64,000 nt of DNA from Rhynchonema sp. JSB1_4 (Eukaryota > Nematoda > Chromadorea > Monhysterida > Xyalidae). The notes beneath the pieces were generated by a model that was not told the DNA's origin, searched no databases, and saw nothing but the letters and a program-made list of their open reading frames with translations. The stretch is taken from the NCBI GenBank assembly GCA_030248065.1, contig JASAMV010000142.1, forward strand, positions 1 through 64,000. Direction: 5' to 3'. The position numbers and the translations under genes were made by a program. Below are positions 16,571-27,537 of this stretch, in pieces (position 1 is the first letter of the stretch; the number at the start of each line of letters is the position of its first letter).

Positions 16571-16908
16571 TGACGGTAGCTGAGTCAGACAAGGGGGCTG
16601 ATGTTCACTTCATGAAATTTTATCATTGTCGTCTGTCTGTCTGAGTAAACTTAGCACGATCCATCTCTGCAAACAACACCTTGTTTTGGTCAGAAACAAT
16701 TTTGTGGAAAAAATATCCACTTGTGACCAGACGTTTTCCACAAACCACACACACATGCTTATTGTTTGCAAACAATGAAAATACTATATCGCTTGACGGT
16801 TCAAAAGTTATTGAAACAACAACATGTGTAAGCTGGAAATCCATAAGCCTGAAGACGGATTTACTCAACGACACTCATTATTTGGACAAGGATTTGGTGA
16901 CTGTCTAT

Positions 16909-17133
16909 GGGTGATATTTTCGAAACGGTGTAGAGGTGAGTTGGGTGTAAAGGTCGGTGTAAGCTCAATCGAAAGCTCGGTCGGTGTCAGCTCGGTGTAA
17001 ACATGAAACATTGCCTGCTGTTAACGTGTAATGTTTCATGTTTACACCGAGCTTACATCGACTGAGCTTTCGACCGAGCTTACACCGACCTTTACACCCA
17101 ACTGAGCTTTACACCGTTTCGAAAATACCACCC
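16909..17133. mobile_element. Foldback MITE GGGTGATATTTTCGAAACGGTG
   Basis: GGGTGATATTTTCGAAACGG and its near complement bound 225 bp of nested GGTCGGTGTAAGCTCGGTCG inverted repeats. A 3-bp TAT flanks it on both sides. The third copy of this region (about 38720) reads straight through with one TAT. Sister copies: 53997-54222 (flanked by AAT), 55689-55974 (ATA), and a partial one at 43271-43412. Confidence 0.75.
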
Positions 17134-17250
17134 TATCACATGAAAAAGCATTTCATTTCAAACATGGGGTGGGGGTGTTGAGCTAACACCATTACACAGA
17201 TTTCGTGTATGTAAACACAACACGGTTACGGTACTAGACACAGTATACAC

Positions 17251-18096
17251 AGTATTTCCGTCCGAACATTTCTGTTGAGATTGCCACGCACTGTATACTG
17301 GCATGATAAAACATTTCTGTTAACAGCTTTTTTGGCAAATTTTACCAATATTTAGGCTGACAGCTGATAAACTGCCTGTGATCACAAACAGAGCGAGGCT
17401 AAACCAGCAGCCAAGTCAACAAATCATGCGAGAATCATGAAGCCATTGATCACTCAGAGGCAGTGCGAAAACTTTGCCATTTTGTGCCGCCCGAAACCAC
17501 AAGAAGCCGCAGTGAAAATGCGTAGTTTGACGATATGCTTGACAATTGAAGTGTTTGACTGTGAAAATCTTGCGGTTTAGAGGCCCTTTTTCCTTCTTGT
17601 GACGTCACGGAGCAGAATACGGTGCCCCCGAAGCGGCTGAGGGGTATCTGTACCCCAGGTACCCTCTCTCTTATGCCGCTGCTTCAGATATTGACCTTGG
17701 GACGACACCTTGACAGTTTTAAGCCCCGGTGTGTCTGGCCATCCCAGGACGATTCGTTGCGTTGGCCCAACGAGCGTGACAAAGCAATGATTATGTGATG
17801 CGACGGACAATTTGTGTCACAGGTGATCGCAAAATGATCACTGGTTCATGAGGTTTCAAGTTTTATCATCTCAAATTATTTCAGCTTTTTCACAATATTG
17901 ACCAAAGCCTTGTTGTCGGGGAATGGAGTTTTTCGGCGCAAAAGCAACATAACAGTCCAAAAGAATTGAAAAAGTTCCATCAATTTTTCATCTCAACGCA
18001 AGCAATATGAATAACCGCTTTATGTTTCGTTCGTCACTTCGTTGAATACAGGGGCACATATTCGCTGGCAATTATTCTGCTGATTCGACCATCATC
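17251..18096. other. Non-coding, nothing firm
   Basis: Region between the palindrome arm and the zinc-finger micro-gene. A 77-codon minus-strand ORF at 17577-17810 is relatively GC-rich (GWPDTPGLKTVKV) but has no recognised domain or splice context. Confidence 0.3.
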
Positions 18097-18381
18097 ATGG
18101 ATCTGTTGCGCACGATCGTAATTCGCTTGCTCATGCTGTTCGCCTGCTGTTCGTGGCTGCTGGTCTCGGCCCGGCGTTAGTCAGGCACACAAAAATTGAA
18201 TGTTGAATGTTTCACTGGATCTATTCTGATTTTCAAAAATTGAAAATAAAATTAAATTAAATTTTAATACATGTATATTTTGGCAGATGGACCCACATGC
18301 AACATTTGTCATGCGGAATTCTCAAGCTGGGGCGCGTTGTACGCGCACAAATTATTGGTGCACGGAATAAAAGGCCGCTGA
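18097..18381 (+). CDS. Two-exon micro-protein: signal-like peptide plus one C2H2 zinc finger
   Basis: Exon 1 is 18097-18175 (ATG; MDLLRTIVIRLLMLFACCSW then LLVSAR), donor GTTAGT. The intron is 111 bp with a T/A-rich end and acceptor TTTTGGCAG. Exon 2 is 18287-18381, ending TGA. Joined, they give 57 aa. Residues 11-24 are a strongly hydrophobic core preceded by Arg, as in a signal peptide or anchor. Residues 31-52 match C-x2-C-x12-H-x4-H (CNICHAEF... YAHKLLVH), a classical C2H2 finger lacking flanking fingers. A secreted or membrane-anchored single zinc finger is unusual. The gene model rests on frame agreement across one consensus-like intron. No homologue is known to me. Confidence 0.5.
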
Positions 18382-18906
18382 AAGACCGAATCAGGGCGGC
18401 CGACCAGACCAAAATTATGGGCTATGTTCGTTTTTTTAATTTTATTCTCACATGACCGGAAATTTTTGTCTGTATGTTTTTGCTATACGGTGCTCTCCTG
18501 TCTGTGGGTGTGTGTATATATGGTGTACGGTTTTTACCCTGGTGAACCTTGGTTGCCGTATGATACGAAAATTGTTACTCGGTTTTCTTGGTTTAAATGA
18601 TAAAATCTATCACAAATCAGCGCATGTTGGAATGTTTCCCGAACGAGGAAAGAATAAGTGAGTGAGCGAGACTTGAAAACGAATCGAAAAGCGCAACCAA
18701 AATGGAATATTTGCAAGCAAACTTTACATGATTTACAGAGAGACTACTGATGTGGAATGCACTGATGAATTATGCCTCGAATTCGAGAAATTCGTTTGCA
18801 AAGGATACAAGTGCGACCTGCATTCGAACTTGCATCGGTATATCTCGACAAACTTCATCTTCATTGATGGAGCAACCCTGAAAACATGAGTAACTATGTG
18901 TATATG

Positions 18907-20928
18907 TATAGTCCAGCCACGAACTCATGAGACGACTTTTTTTTGAAATTGGCTTGTGCGGATCCAACAATGTTCCGGTTCCACGTATTTCGGAAATGAA
19001 AGAAAGAGAAACGCACGTATTTTTTAAAAACACGCTCTCCACTCGGTGCGTAAATTCCCTTTTGACTCCCAAAACATTTGTGTGCTGAACAACGCTGCTG
19101 TTCGCGTTAAAGGGCTCGGGACACAACCGAAGGAAGGGCAGCAGAGCGCAGTGTTATACATCGTTGGAAAGCACTGTGACAGCATATGTCACGCACAAAT
19201 GTTAAGCTCTTTAGAGATTCGCTATCTCTTGGTAGAGCGACTTTTCGTTCCAGAAAAAAGTGAATTTTTTCACAACTTGAAACGACCGGTGCAGAAACCC
19301 CAAATGAGTTGAAAGTCAAGTAACACGTAGATAGGATTACAACAGCTTCTGGATAACTTATCATGAGAACTTCAGTCGCTCAAAGCATTGCTTCACTCGG
19401 TGAGGGTGCGAAATGTTCCAAAAATCGGCCACATTTTTCGAAAACACAAGTTTGTCTCTAAATTTTGAGGCTGCGCTTTGTGTTGTAGAAATAAAAATGC
19501 AATAGAAACATAGAGCATTTTCGAAAGTACCAGAAAATAAGCTTTTTAAATTTGGAAACACTTAGATAGCGGCGTGACAGGCCGAAAAAGACCTAAAAAT
19601 TGCCACTAAACTGCATAGTTGCATTCATTGACGGAAATGCGATGTAAATAAGCCACGTATTGCATTGCATTGGAAACGAGAAAGTCAGATAAACGCACAG
19701 TCCAACAATCTAGACGAGTTTCAAGACTTCAACCCCCATGGTCCGGCTGCTGCAGCCACGCCAGCCTGCATAAGATATTTGGCTATAAATGGTTACTGTT
19801 AAAGATTATTGCACATTTGATAGCACCAAACGATGTAGCTTCAACGTAGCTATCGAACGATATATAACATGCCCATACTATCTCTTACTATGGGCAAGAA
19901 ACGGTCAAAACTCCGAAACCGCACACGGTGACGTGACGGTTCATTCCAGAATCGTCAAAAAAGCAGTTTTTTAACCTCTGCCCTTAAGCGTAAGAATTTA
20001 TTGGGGCTTGTTATATATCATTCGAAAGCTAATCCCGAGATACATTGTTTGGTGCTATCACATTTACAATAGCTGTTAACAATAAGCATTTATTGCTGAA
20101 TATCATATTCAGGTTAGTATGGCTGCTCCGAGAGATCTGTAGACCTTGGGGTCTTTGGACCTTGATAGGTTGTTAAACCAGACGTTTCTGTCATTTTTTT
20201 GTTTCGGATCCGATACAATCTGTGGCCTTTATGTGTTACAATTCTGGCGATGAATGTAACCACCTAATTTAGCGGCAATTTAATGGATTTTTAGGCCTGT
20301 CACGGAGCTAGCCATGAGTTAAAAAAATTTAAAAACCTTATTTTCTGGTACTTTCGACGATGCTCTATTTCCCCATTGCATTCTTATTTCCGCAGCTCTA
20401 AGCGTGGCCTCAAAATTTAGGGACAAACTTGTGTTCTCGAAAAATATGGCCGATTTTTGGAACGTTTCGCACCCTCACCGTGTGAAGCAATGCTTTGAGC
20501 GATTGAAGTTGTGATGGTAAGCTATTCAGAAGCTGTTGTAATGCTATCCACGTGTTACGTGACCTTCAACTCATTTGGGGTTTCTGAACCGATCGTTCCA
20601 ATTTGTGCAAAAATTCACTTTTTTCCGGAACGAAAAGTCGCTCTACCAAGAGATAGCGAATCTCCAAGGAGCTTAAAATTTGTGCGTGACATATGCTGTC
20701 GGAATGCTTTCCAACGATATGTAGCAATATGTCCTGCTACCCTTGCTTCGGTTATGTCCCGAGCCCTTTAACGCAACAAATTGAGGTCAGCCAGCTGGAA
20801 CTTGTCATCATCTCTCTCGGCCCAATCTCTTTCTTTTGTTTGCGAAAACCCGTGTAACCGGCGCATTTTTGAATCTGGCCAAGCAAGCTTTAAAAAGAGT
20901 CGTCTCATGAGCTGGTGGCTGGACTATA
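18907..20928. mobile_element. Foldback element TATAGTCCAGCCAC, containing a nested foldback
   Basis: TATAGTCCAGCCACGAACTC at the left matches the complement of GAGCTGGTGGCTGGACTATA at the right. Inner AGACGACTTTTT blocks also match. A second foldback (19111-20767) has inserted between the arms. Ends resemble the smaller family at 13466 and 59756. Confidence 0.6.
19111..20767. mobile_element. Long foldback element flanked by TTAA
   Basis: AGGGCTCGGGACACAACCG and its complement CGGTTATGTCCCGAGCCCT bound 1657 bp in which about 500 bp on each side are mutually inverted (for example AGATAGCGAATCTC; TGGTGCTATC). Both ends touch TTAA (19107-19110 and 20768-20771), the target of piggyBac-type elements. 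It has no transposase. Other TTAA-flanked foldbacks: 35791-36298 and 36303-37840. Confidence 0.65.
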
Positions 20929-21620
20929 CAGTATGTTGCTGCAGCCTTGTTGAGCGCGCTAAATCGATCAAATTATATATGACACTCTGGTTCCGGTTTT
21001 CAAAACACCGCTCATAATCAAAATTCACTGTTGGATATTCATGTGCGCGGAACTGGTGTCAAATCAGATTTCAGCATTGGTGTTGCGCTGCTCTCAACGT
21101 GGCGCTCTATCAATAATCAGAAGCGGCGGCGTTGTTTTTGGTCGATGTTCCAGCAGCGGGTATGATGGATTATTATCAGGCTCGCACTTCAAGACCAGAA
21201 AGTTCTGCGCAAATTGAATGTTTGAAGAAAGTGATGTTTCTGTGATTGCGGTTAGTTGATAACGCATGAAGATTTGCTCCGTGTGAGATGCAGTAACTCT
21301 GCGCAAAGTTATCAGTGAATGAATGAAAAAATCCGGAAGTTGTGCCGATCGAATTTCTACAATACCGTCGAAAGCGACAATAATTGATGACGGAGTGATA
21401 GTAGAACAGATTTGGAAAACAAAGACCGCTTTTTATTCCCGTCAATAAAGCTATTTATTCAAATGAGCCAACAGACACCATTAAAACACAACAACGGGGG
21501 AAGGGGGGGGGGCAAAACAACCGTAAATATAACAAGACCATTATGAAGACACCATAAACACAGCACCGTGCAAGAGCAACCAAAAAAGCCCAATATCCCA
21601 ATCAAAAGTGATCACTTCGG

Positions 21621-24600
21621 CTAGAAAGCCTTCGATCTCAACATCAAATAGGACGATTGAGCCTGTTTCTCCAAGGAACGCAACTCAGCAACAGCATTCG
21701 CCAGAATGTTCGCGTGACCTTGGTAACCGCCGCCTGGAAGTACAAATAATCGTTCATTCGGGTTGGCTGTTGTTGTTGATGTGGACAGGTGCGAGGCCGA
21801 AAGTGAGCATCGATCCTTGCACAAACGCAAAAAGTTTCAACTTCTGGATGGTTACCATTCATTTTTTGTCAACTTTAATCTAATTGTCTATTTTGATTGA
21901 CCCCTCTACTTTGTTAATCTATTTGTCTATTTGTTTCCAAGTTTGATATCTGCCATGGTCAAAAAATGGTCAACAGCAAATCAACTTTCAAATGTCCGTT
22001 ACCAAAGTTGAAACAGGGATTGCTCGCGCTGTGTAGCGACGTTTATAAAAGTAATACCCAGAGACACCACCGACCAATTTCGCGTTTCTTCGCGCCGTAC
22101 ACCACTTTGCCATCAAATTCATCCGCGGGCACTTTCACGTCCGGCTCGACTTGTTGAATCGTGCAGCCGAGATGCTCTTCGATATCGGACAGCAGCTGCG
22201 AAAAATTAACTTACAATTTGTGTTATCAGAAAAAGAACACGGGTTTTTGGTTTCGCAACAGCACAATTTTATGATACTGTTTCAATAGTACTAGTTTGTT
22301 CTCGATGAATTCAGTCCCCGCTCTCCCCATTATGAAGCCTGACGAGGCACTAAATTACGCGCATACGGTGATGCATCTTTAACTCATTTCTAGTGTGCAT
22401 GTGGAATATTCAGCGTCACTTCAATATTCTCAAGTCACGCTGGGCTTATCTACAACACACTGCACGACAAGGTGGTGGCCGCCAAAAACCTAGAAAAAAT
22501 CCCCGAAATTGAAAAAATTCGAAAACGAAAAACCCCGAAAAAAGCCCAAAAAAATAAAAAAATCTCAGGAAAGAAAAAATCTGGGCAGAGACGGGTATTC
22601 ATGCCGCGGGTGATTCACGAGTGAAACATGACTCCCTACAGGACGAAGACAGGACCTAGGCGTAGACAGGACTCCAAATTAATTTTTTCAACAATTTGCT
22701 AAATACAACAGTTACACAATGCTCTCGCATCCCTCTACGGTTGTAAAATTGGGTTCGACTCAGGCTTGAATTTTGGCTTCGGCTCAGGCTCGTTCATAGG
22801 GCTTTTTTCGGTTTTCTACCGCACCCGATAAATTATACCTGTGGTTCGTTATACCAGATCGTGCATCCACCATGGTCGGTCAGTCTTGTATTGTTGCAGC
22901 TCTTGCCTCGGCTCGGGCATTGGTGGTACCAAACTTTCTCGGGTACTGTCGATACAAGTGATATGGCCAGACCCATGCTGAAGAAAGAAATAATTATCAG
23001 CAGGGTTTTTTAGATCACAGTTTTGCGCGATTTACGCTGGCATGATCGTGCCGAGAACGGCTAAATTTCACACAAGTACCGATACCCAACTAACCCGTCA
23101 TTTTGTTTTTGACTGTTATAAAGGATTTCAGTTTTCGGCATTTAGTCGCAGTATGGAGACGGCAGCGGCTTGTTCAAAATTAACAGTGTAATGTTATGCC
23201 AGTGATAAAAACAATTCTGATAGTCGGCCTACGGACTATACATTTAGCACACAATCAAATGCTAGCAACCGAAAGCAACTTTTGCGCCACCCTTTATCAA
23301 TTTGGGAAGAACATCAGCTAACCGTTCCGCACGACCGACCCGACCGATTCGATGCAAATAGTTGAGTTTCTCATCGGGCAACGTGACGTTAATGACTGAA
23401 AACAAGAAACTGAAAATAATTAAAATACAAAATAAACGAATTTAATTTATCAAATTTCGAAACAATGATTCACTGACCATACGGCATTCCGCGAATGTCG
23501 ATGCCCCGGGCAGCGACGTCCGTACAGATCAGAAATCGCACTTTACGATCCTGAAACCACAAAAAAGTGAAAGTTTTGCAATCAAAAGGTCAGTCTGATG
23601 CTGGTGCAAAGTTCGCTCGCCACACCCCGGGCAGTGCATTACAAAAATTTAAGGCATATGCGCCGATTGGAGTGAAATTGTTGTTTGGCATTGCCATCGC
23701 AGCCATGACGATAACGTGGTGGGACGATATCAGATACTAGACTGCGTTCGGATTTTCTATTTTTGTTTCTGGTTTCACCTGCATGATTCCATCCTGAGCA
23801 TGATTCAATCATCTGCATTAACTTCAATGTTTATAATGCAGACGAAACATTCGTTTTGCAGCTAAAGTCATTCTTTGTGGCATTTGAACAATATACGGTC
23901 GCGTAATGCCCTTTGCTGGCATGCCGGGTCAGTCGAGAGGGGTGCAAAACGGGCGGGGTCATAATCGTGTGACATTTCAACCAAAACTTGCTCCCTATAA
24001 TGTGCAACACTGACTAACCAGACTCCACCAGAGGCAAAGTTAAATCGTTTTATGGCTAAAATGCCACCGGTACCAGGGTTTTTTGCCACTGATGGTTGCT
24101 CATTGGGCCACAAAAACTTTGAATGCGACAAGATTTTGGCAAATGAGCCACCAATGGGCCACTGACCCATTTTGAAAAAAGTCCTTCCAAGCCGAGATCC
24201 CGGCACAGTGCGTACTCTGCAGCAAGCTGTCACCCGTTTGCCTACCTTTTTCAGGGAGGGAAGCAGTGATGTGGTTGGGGGGGGGGGTATGGGGGGTATT
24301 ACCCCCAACTGCTAGGTAGCTTTCTTGCTCCGAAACCCATACCCCCCAAACTGGCTAGCTAGCTTTCTTGCTCCGGTCACCAAGTAAAAAAAGTGTTGAT
24401 TTTAGTGCCAAAATGACCATTTTATGGGCCAAAATGGTCAAATTCGTTCAAATTTTCTCACACGTGCACAAAAATACGCATTTTAAGGCTTATTTTGGCA
24501 TAATTTCGACCAATTTTTATACCCCTGTTTTTGACTTCTGGACCAATACCCCCCCCAAATCGGGGTACCCGGCTAGCTAGCTAGCTTTCTTGCGCCGGAC

Positions 24601-25703
24601 CAACTACATCACTGGAGGGAAGGCTGGTTTGACCCGTGTACCGACCGGCCCGATTGGCAGTTGATCCCAGAGCTGACCAGGCCAAACACTGCTTGAACCT
24701 GCCTGATCGGACGGGGTGACAGACAACTTACGTTGCTATATGTGCACTCCTATGACGGAACAGACTATAATTATACACAGATGTCGGGTGTCGGGCGGGT
24801 GCCAAACAAATGTGGGCGTCGGGTGCCTCCAGATGTCGGGTGTCGGGTTTTTTGGATGCAGCAGACATCCGACAGTTACGGTTCATAACGCGAGCACGAT
24901 AAAACATGTAAAAACACGACGCGAACCTTGAACATTTGCAAGTTTCGCTTTCGTTCGTCCGGCCGTCGATCGCCGTGCAGACACACGCACGTGTAGTTGC
25001 CGTCGCGGTGTTGTTTGAGAAAGCGTTCTGCAAACGAAATTGCCCATGAATCTCCAGAATTGGACAAAATGCCTGCGACACTTGTCAATTTGGTCTATCA
25101 TGGATTGATCTAAGACCCAACGCTTAGCCAATTAGACCAACAACTCACCGTCGTGGCTTTCCGTGCCTCAATAGGGAATTGGTGTAGTGTAGTTCCTGGG
25201 GGATCCCTCTCGGGTACGTCTGTTCCCCCTTCTACTCCTCCGGGTACGTCTGCTCCCCAAATTTTGCCTAAAATAGCCAAGTTTAGGCCTAAAATAGGTG
25301 TTTTAGCCGTAAAATGGGTGATTTTTGGGCCAATGTTGACAAAAATCGCCAAAATACCCGTCTTTTTTAGACTTTTTTCCAAAAAGGGCAACAATGAGTG
25401 AAATTTTCGACCTGAAAAATAACCTTCTCCAAATTTGGGTCACCCGTTCTCCCCAGGTGGTTCCACCTGCCGAAAAAGGGGATACCGCCTGCTCCCTCTC
25501 CGGATCATGAACTACAACACTACCTTGGTAATGGCAAATAGGCATGTTGGTGTGATCGAACAAAAAACCGCAAATAAACCAACCCAGATTATCACAATCC
25601 AATTTCGTTCGACAGAATATGAGACATTGATCCATGTTGTGTTCCTGAATCGCCTGCACCACGTACTCACCCTTCAGACGTTTCACACCCTCGGACAGAG
25701 TCT
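21621..25703 (-). CDS. DDX1: DDX1 C-terminal half, left copy (seven exons)
   Basis: DDX1 is a DEAD-box RNA helicase of the nucleus and cytoplasm, acting in tRNA-ligase and RNA-granule complexes. Exons (minus): 25703-25584, 25027-24927, 23550-23478, 23395-23323, 22977-22839, 22195-22075, 21733-21621. Lengths equal those of the right copy exactly, and all GT-AG phases agree. Recognisable blocks: [114 protein letters not shown], and [20 protein letters not shown]. These are helicase motifs IV-VI and the DDX1-specific tail. The N-terminal half (ATPase motifs, SPRY) is absent from the window. Introns hold MITEs. Compared with the right copy, Ala is Val in KGEY(A/V)V. Confidence 0.85.
24264..24614. 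mobile_element. hAT-like MITE CAGTGATGTGGTTGG, 8-bp TSD (left arm)
   Basis: CAGTGATGTGGTTGG and CCAACTACATCACTG ends with duplication GAGGGAAG (24256-24263 and 24615-24622). The interior has G-runs and repeated AGCTAGCTAGCTTTCTTGC. It lies in an intron of the left DDX1 copy. The same insertion is at 28715-29065 in the right arm. Confidence 0.8.
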
Positions 25704-26030
25704 CTGAATAAAGTAGGTAGTCGCAAATTATTCTTCGCAGTTTTAGCGCAAACATCAAGCGATCAAGACCGTATTAGCGACGGAAGCAAGATCTTGGCCA
25801 CAGGCTACTAAAGCCGCACCGCCACAGAGAAGAATCGGTAAATAGAGAGCAACGTGACTGACAGGCTACGAATTCAAAGTAACGATATTAACTTTAACTG
25901 AGCAGTTATAGCCAAATTGGGAAACAAACTGTCATTTCCCGCAATACATGGAAATAACAATAAACTGCCGGAGTTTTCCGTCTTCAGCCTCCCCCTCCAA
26001 CCCGAATTGTGCCCCATGAGACTCAATCCC

Positions 26031-26533
26031 CCGCCCCCCCCTCCCGCCCCCCACCCCCCCCCCCCCCCTCCCCACCCCCCCCCCCCCCCCCCCCCCCACC
26101 CCACCCCACCCCCCCCCCCCCCCCCCCCCCCCCAACAAAAACCCCCCCACCCACCCCCCCACCACACTTGGAGGTCTCCATCGTATTGTGTGTCGAGTGT
26201 TTATGAGAAAATAAAGAATACAGGGTATCCGCCCGGCCGGTTTCGTCTCTGGCGTGCACTGTCGGTCTGCAAAACAACCAAAACTTATTTCAAATCAAAA
26301 AGCCCCGGCCCGTTTTCTGCGTCGCGTTTTCCTTTGTCGCTCACCCCCCCCCCCCCCTCCCCCCACACTTTCCCTCGTCCCCCCCCCCCCTTGCTCCCTC
26401 TCGTCCCATCCCATTGCCCCCCACCCCCCCCCCCCCCCCCCCCCCCCCCACACCAAAAAAACACAATAACAAAACCACCGCCCCAAACCCCACCCCCCCA
26501 CCCCCCCACACCCCCCACCCCCCCCCCCCCCCC
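26031..26533. repeat. Poly-C / low-complexity tract at inner palindrome centre
   Basis: Long runs of C broken by CA, CAC or AAAAA, with an island of ordinary sequence at about 26170-26330. Proline-only or glycine-only ORFs here are meaningless. Runs of this shape are typical of poor consensus or unresolved read ends rather than biology. The right arm shows no equivalent. Confidence 0.8.
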
Positions 26534-27204
26534 GGGCAGTGATACAGCTGGTATTTTTCCGATTTTTTATTTTCTTTCTTTCATTAAACACTCGAACACA
26601 CAATATCGATGGGTACCTCCAATTTGGCACTCATTGTAGTGCATTACGTCCAAATTGGCATTTTTTTCAATTTTGACACCAGAAGTCGGTCGGCATCGCT
26701 ATCACGTGCCTGGTTTGTGAGCAGTTGCTGCGATAGATAATTCGCATGAAAGTTAATTTCTAATTTTCGTCTCGTTTTGACATACCAAACAACGTCCGTG
26801 CACCGTTTGCCAGAAGAGACGAGTGCATTGTCGTGAAACGCTGAAACATCACAAACAACGCTAAATACGCAACTGCAGCTCGATTCCCACGTCAACCTGC
26901 ATCATCGGAGTTTTGAAAATCGGCCTTTTTGTTGAAAATGTTTTCTCGAAATACGGAAAGCGCTCAAAATACCAATCTGTGCTAAAGTTTGTCGCTTATT
27001 TAGAGTCAGGACTTTGTATAAATGCATAAGTAGTGCACAAATGCCTACAAAACGGCCGGAAAACATAAGTACAGGCTACTGTGGCGAACAAAACAGCCAG
27101 TTTGTGCAGAAAAATAGCCATTTTTAGTAGTGAATTCGGTACGGAAGGTCAGAAATACTTATATGTAAATCCCCAATAGAGCCCCGGGGCTCTATTTGGA
27201 AAAT
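26534..27204. other. Spacer between DDX1 arms
   Basis: Sequence without a counterpart in the other arm. No gene recognised. If the palindrome is real, the two DDX1 fragments would need their missing 5' exons here, and none is seen. Confidence 0.5.
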
Positions 27205-27537
27205 TCTCCGATTTGAGCCTCATGGGGCACAATTCGGGGTGGGGAGGGAGGCTGATGACGGAAAACTCCGGCAGTTTATTGTTATTTCCATGTATTGCAG
27301 GAAATGACAGTTTGTTTCCCAATTTGACTATAACTGTTCAGTTAAAGTTAATATCGTTACCTTGAATTCGTAGCCTGTCAGTCAGGTTGCTCTCTATTTA
27401 CCGATTCTTCTCTGTGCTGGTTGGGCTTTAATTAAGCCTGTGGCCACAATCTTGCTTCCGTCGCTAATACGGTCTTGATCGCTTGATTTATGCGCTAAAA
27501 GTGCGAAGAATAATTTGCGACTACCTACTTTATTCAG

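Larger units (their letters stand above)
8225..17250. repeat. Left arm of large inverted duplication (partner 55560-63868)
   Basis: Read in reverse complement, this stretch follows the right end of the window nearly base for base. For example, GTTGTATCGACCTC at 8228 matches its complement near 63855, the membrane-protein gene at 14352-16430 matches 57860-59192, and AACACGGTTACGGTACTA at 17218 matches about 55585. Small substitutions and indels are scattered throughout. Large private insertions distinguish the arms: the MULE at 9062 and hAT MITE at 15182 here; 56122, 60292, 61715 and 63870 in the partner. Confidence 0.9.
21245..26030. repeat. Left arm of inner palindrome (partner 27205-32905)
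   Basis: Reverse complement of 27205-32905 apart from substitutions, small indels and private insertions in the partner (about 31960-32465 and 32562-32849). It contains the minus-strand DDX1 3' half. The arms end near GTTATCAAC on the outside and near the ATTGTGCCCCATGAG block on the inside. Confidence 0.9.

Noticed and set aside
25874..26639. Proline-rich (240 aa) and glycine-rich ORFs
   Set aside because: Translations of poly-C/poly-G runs that are probably sequence noise; no splice or start context.
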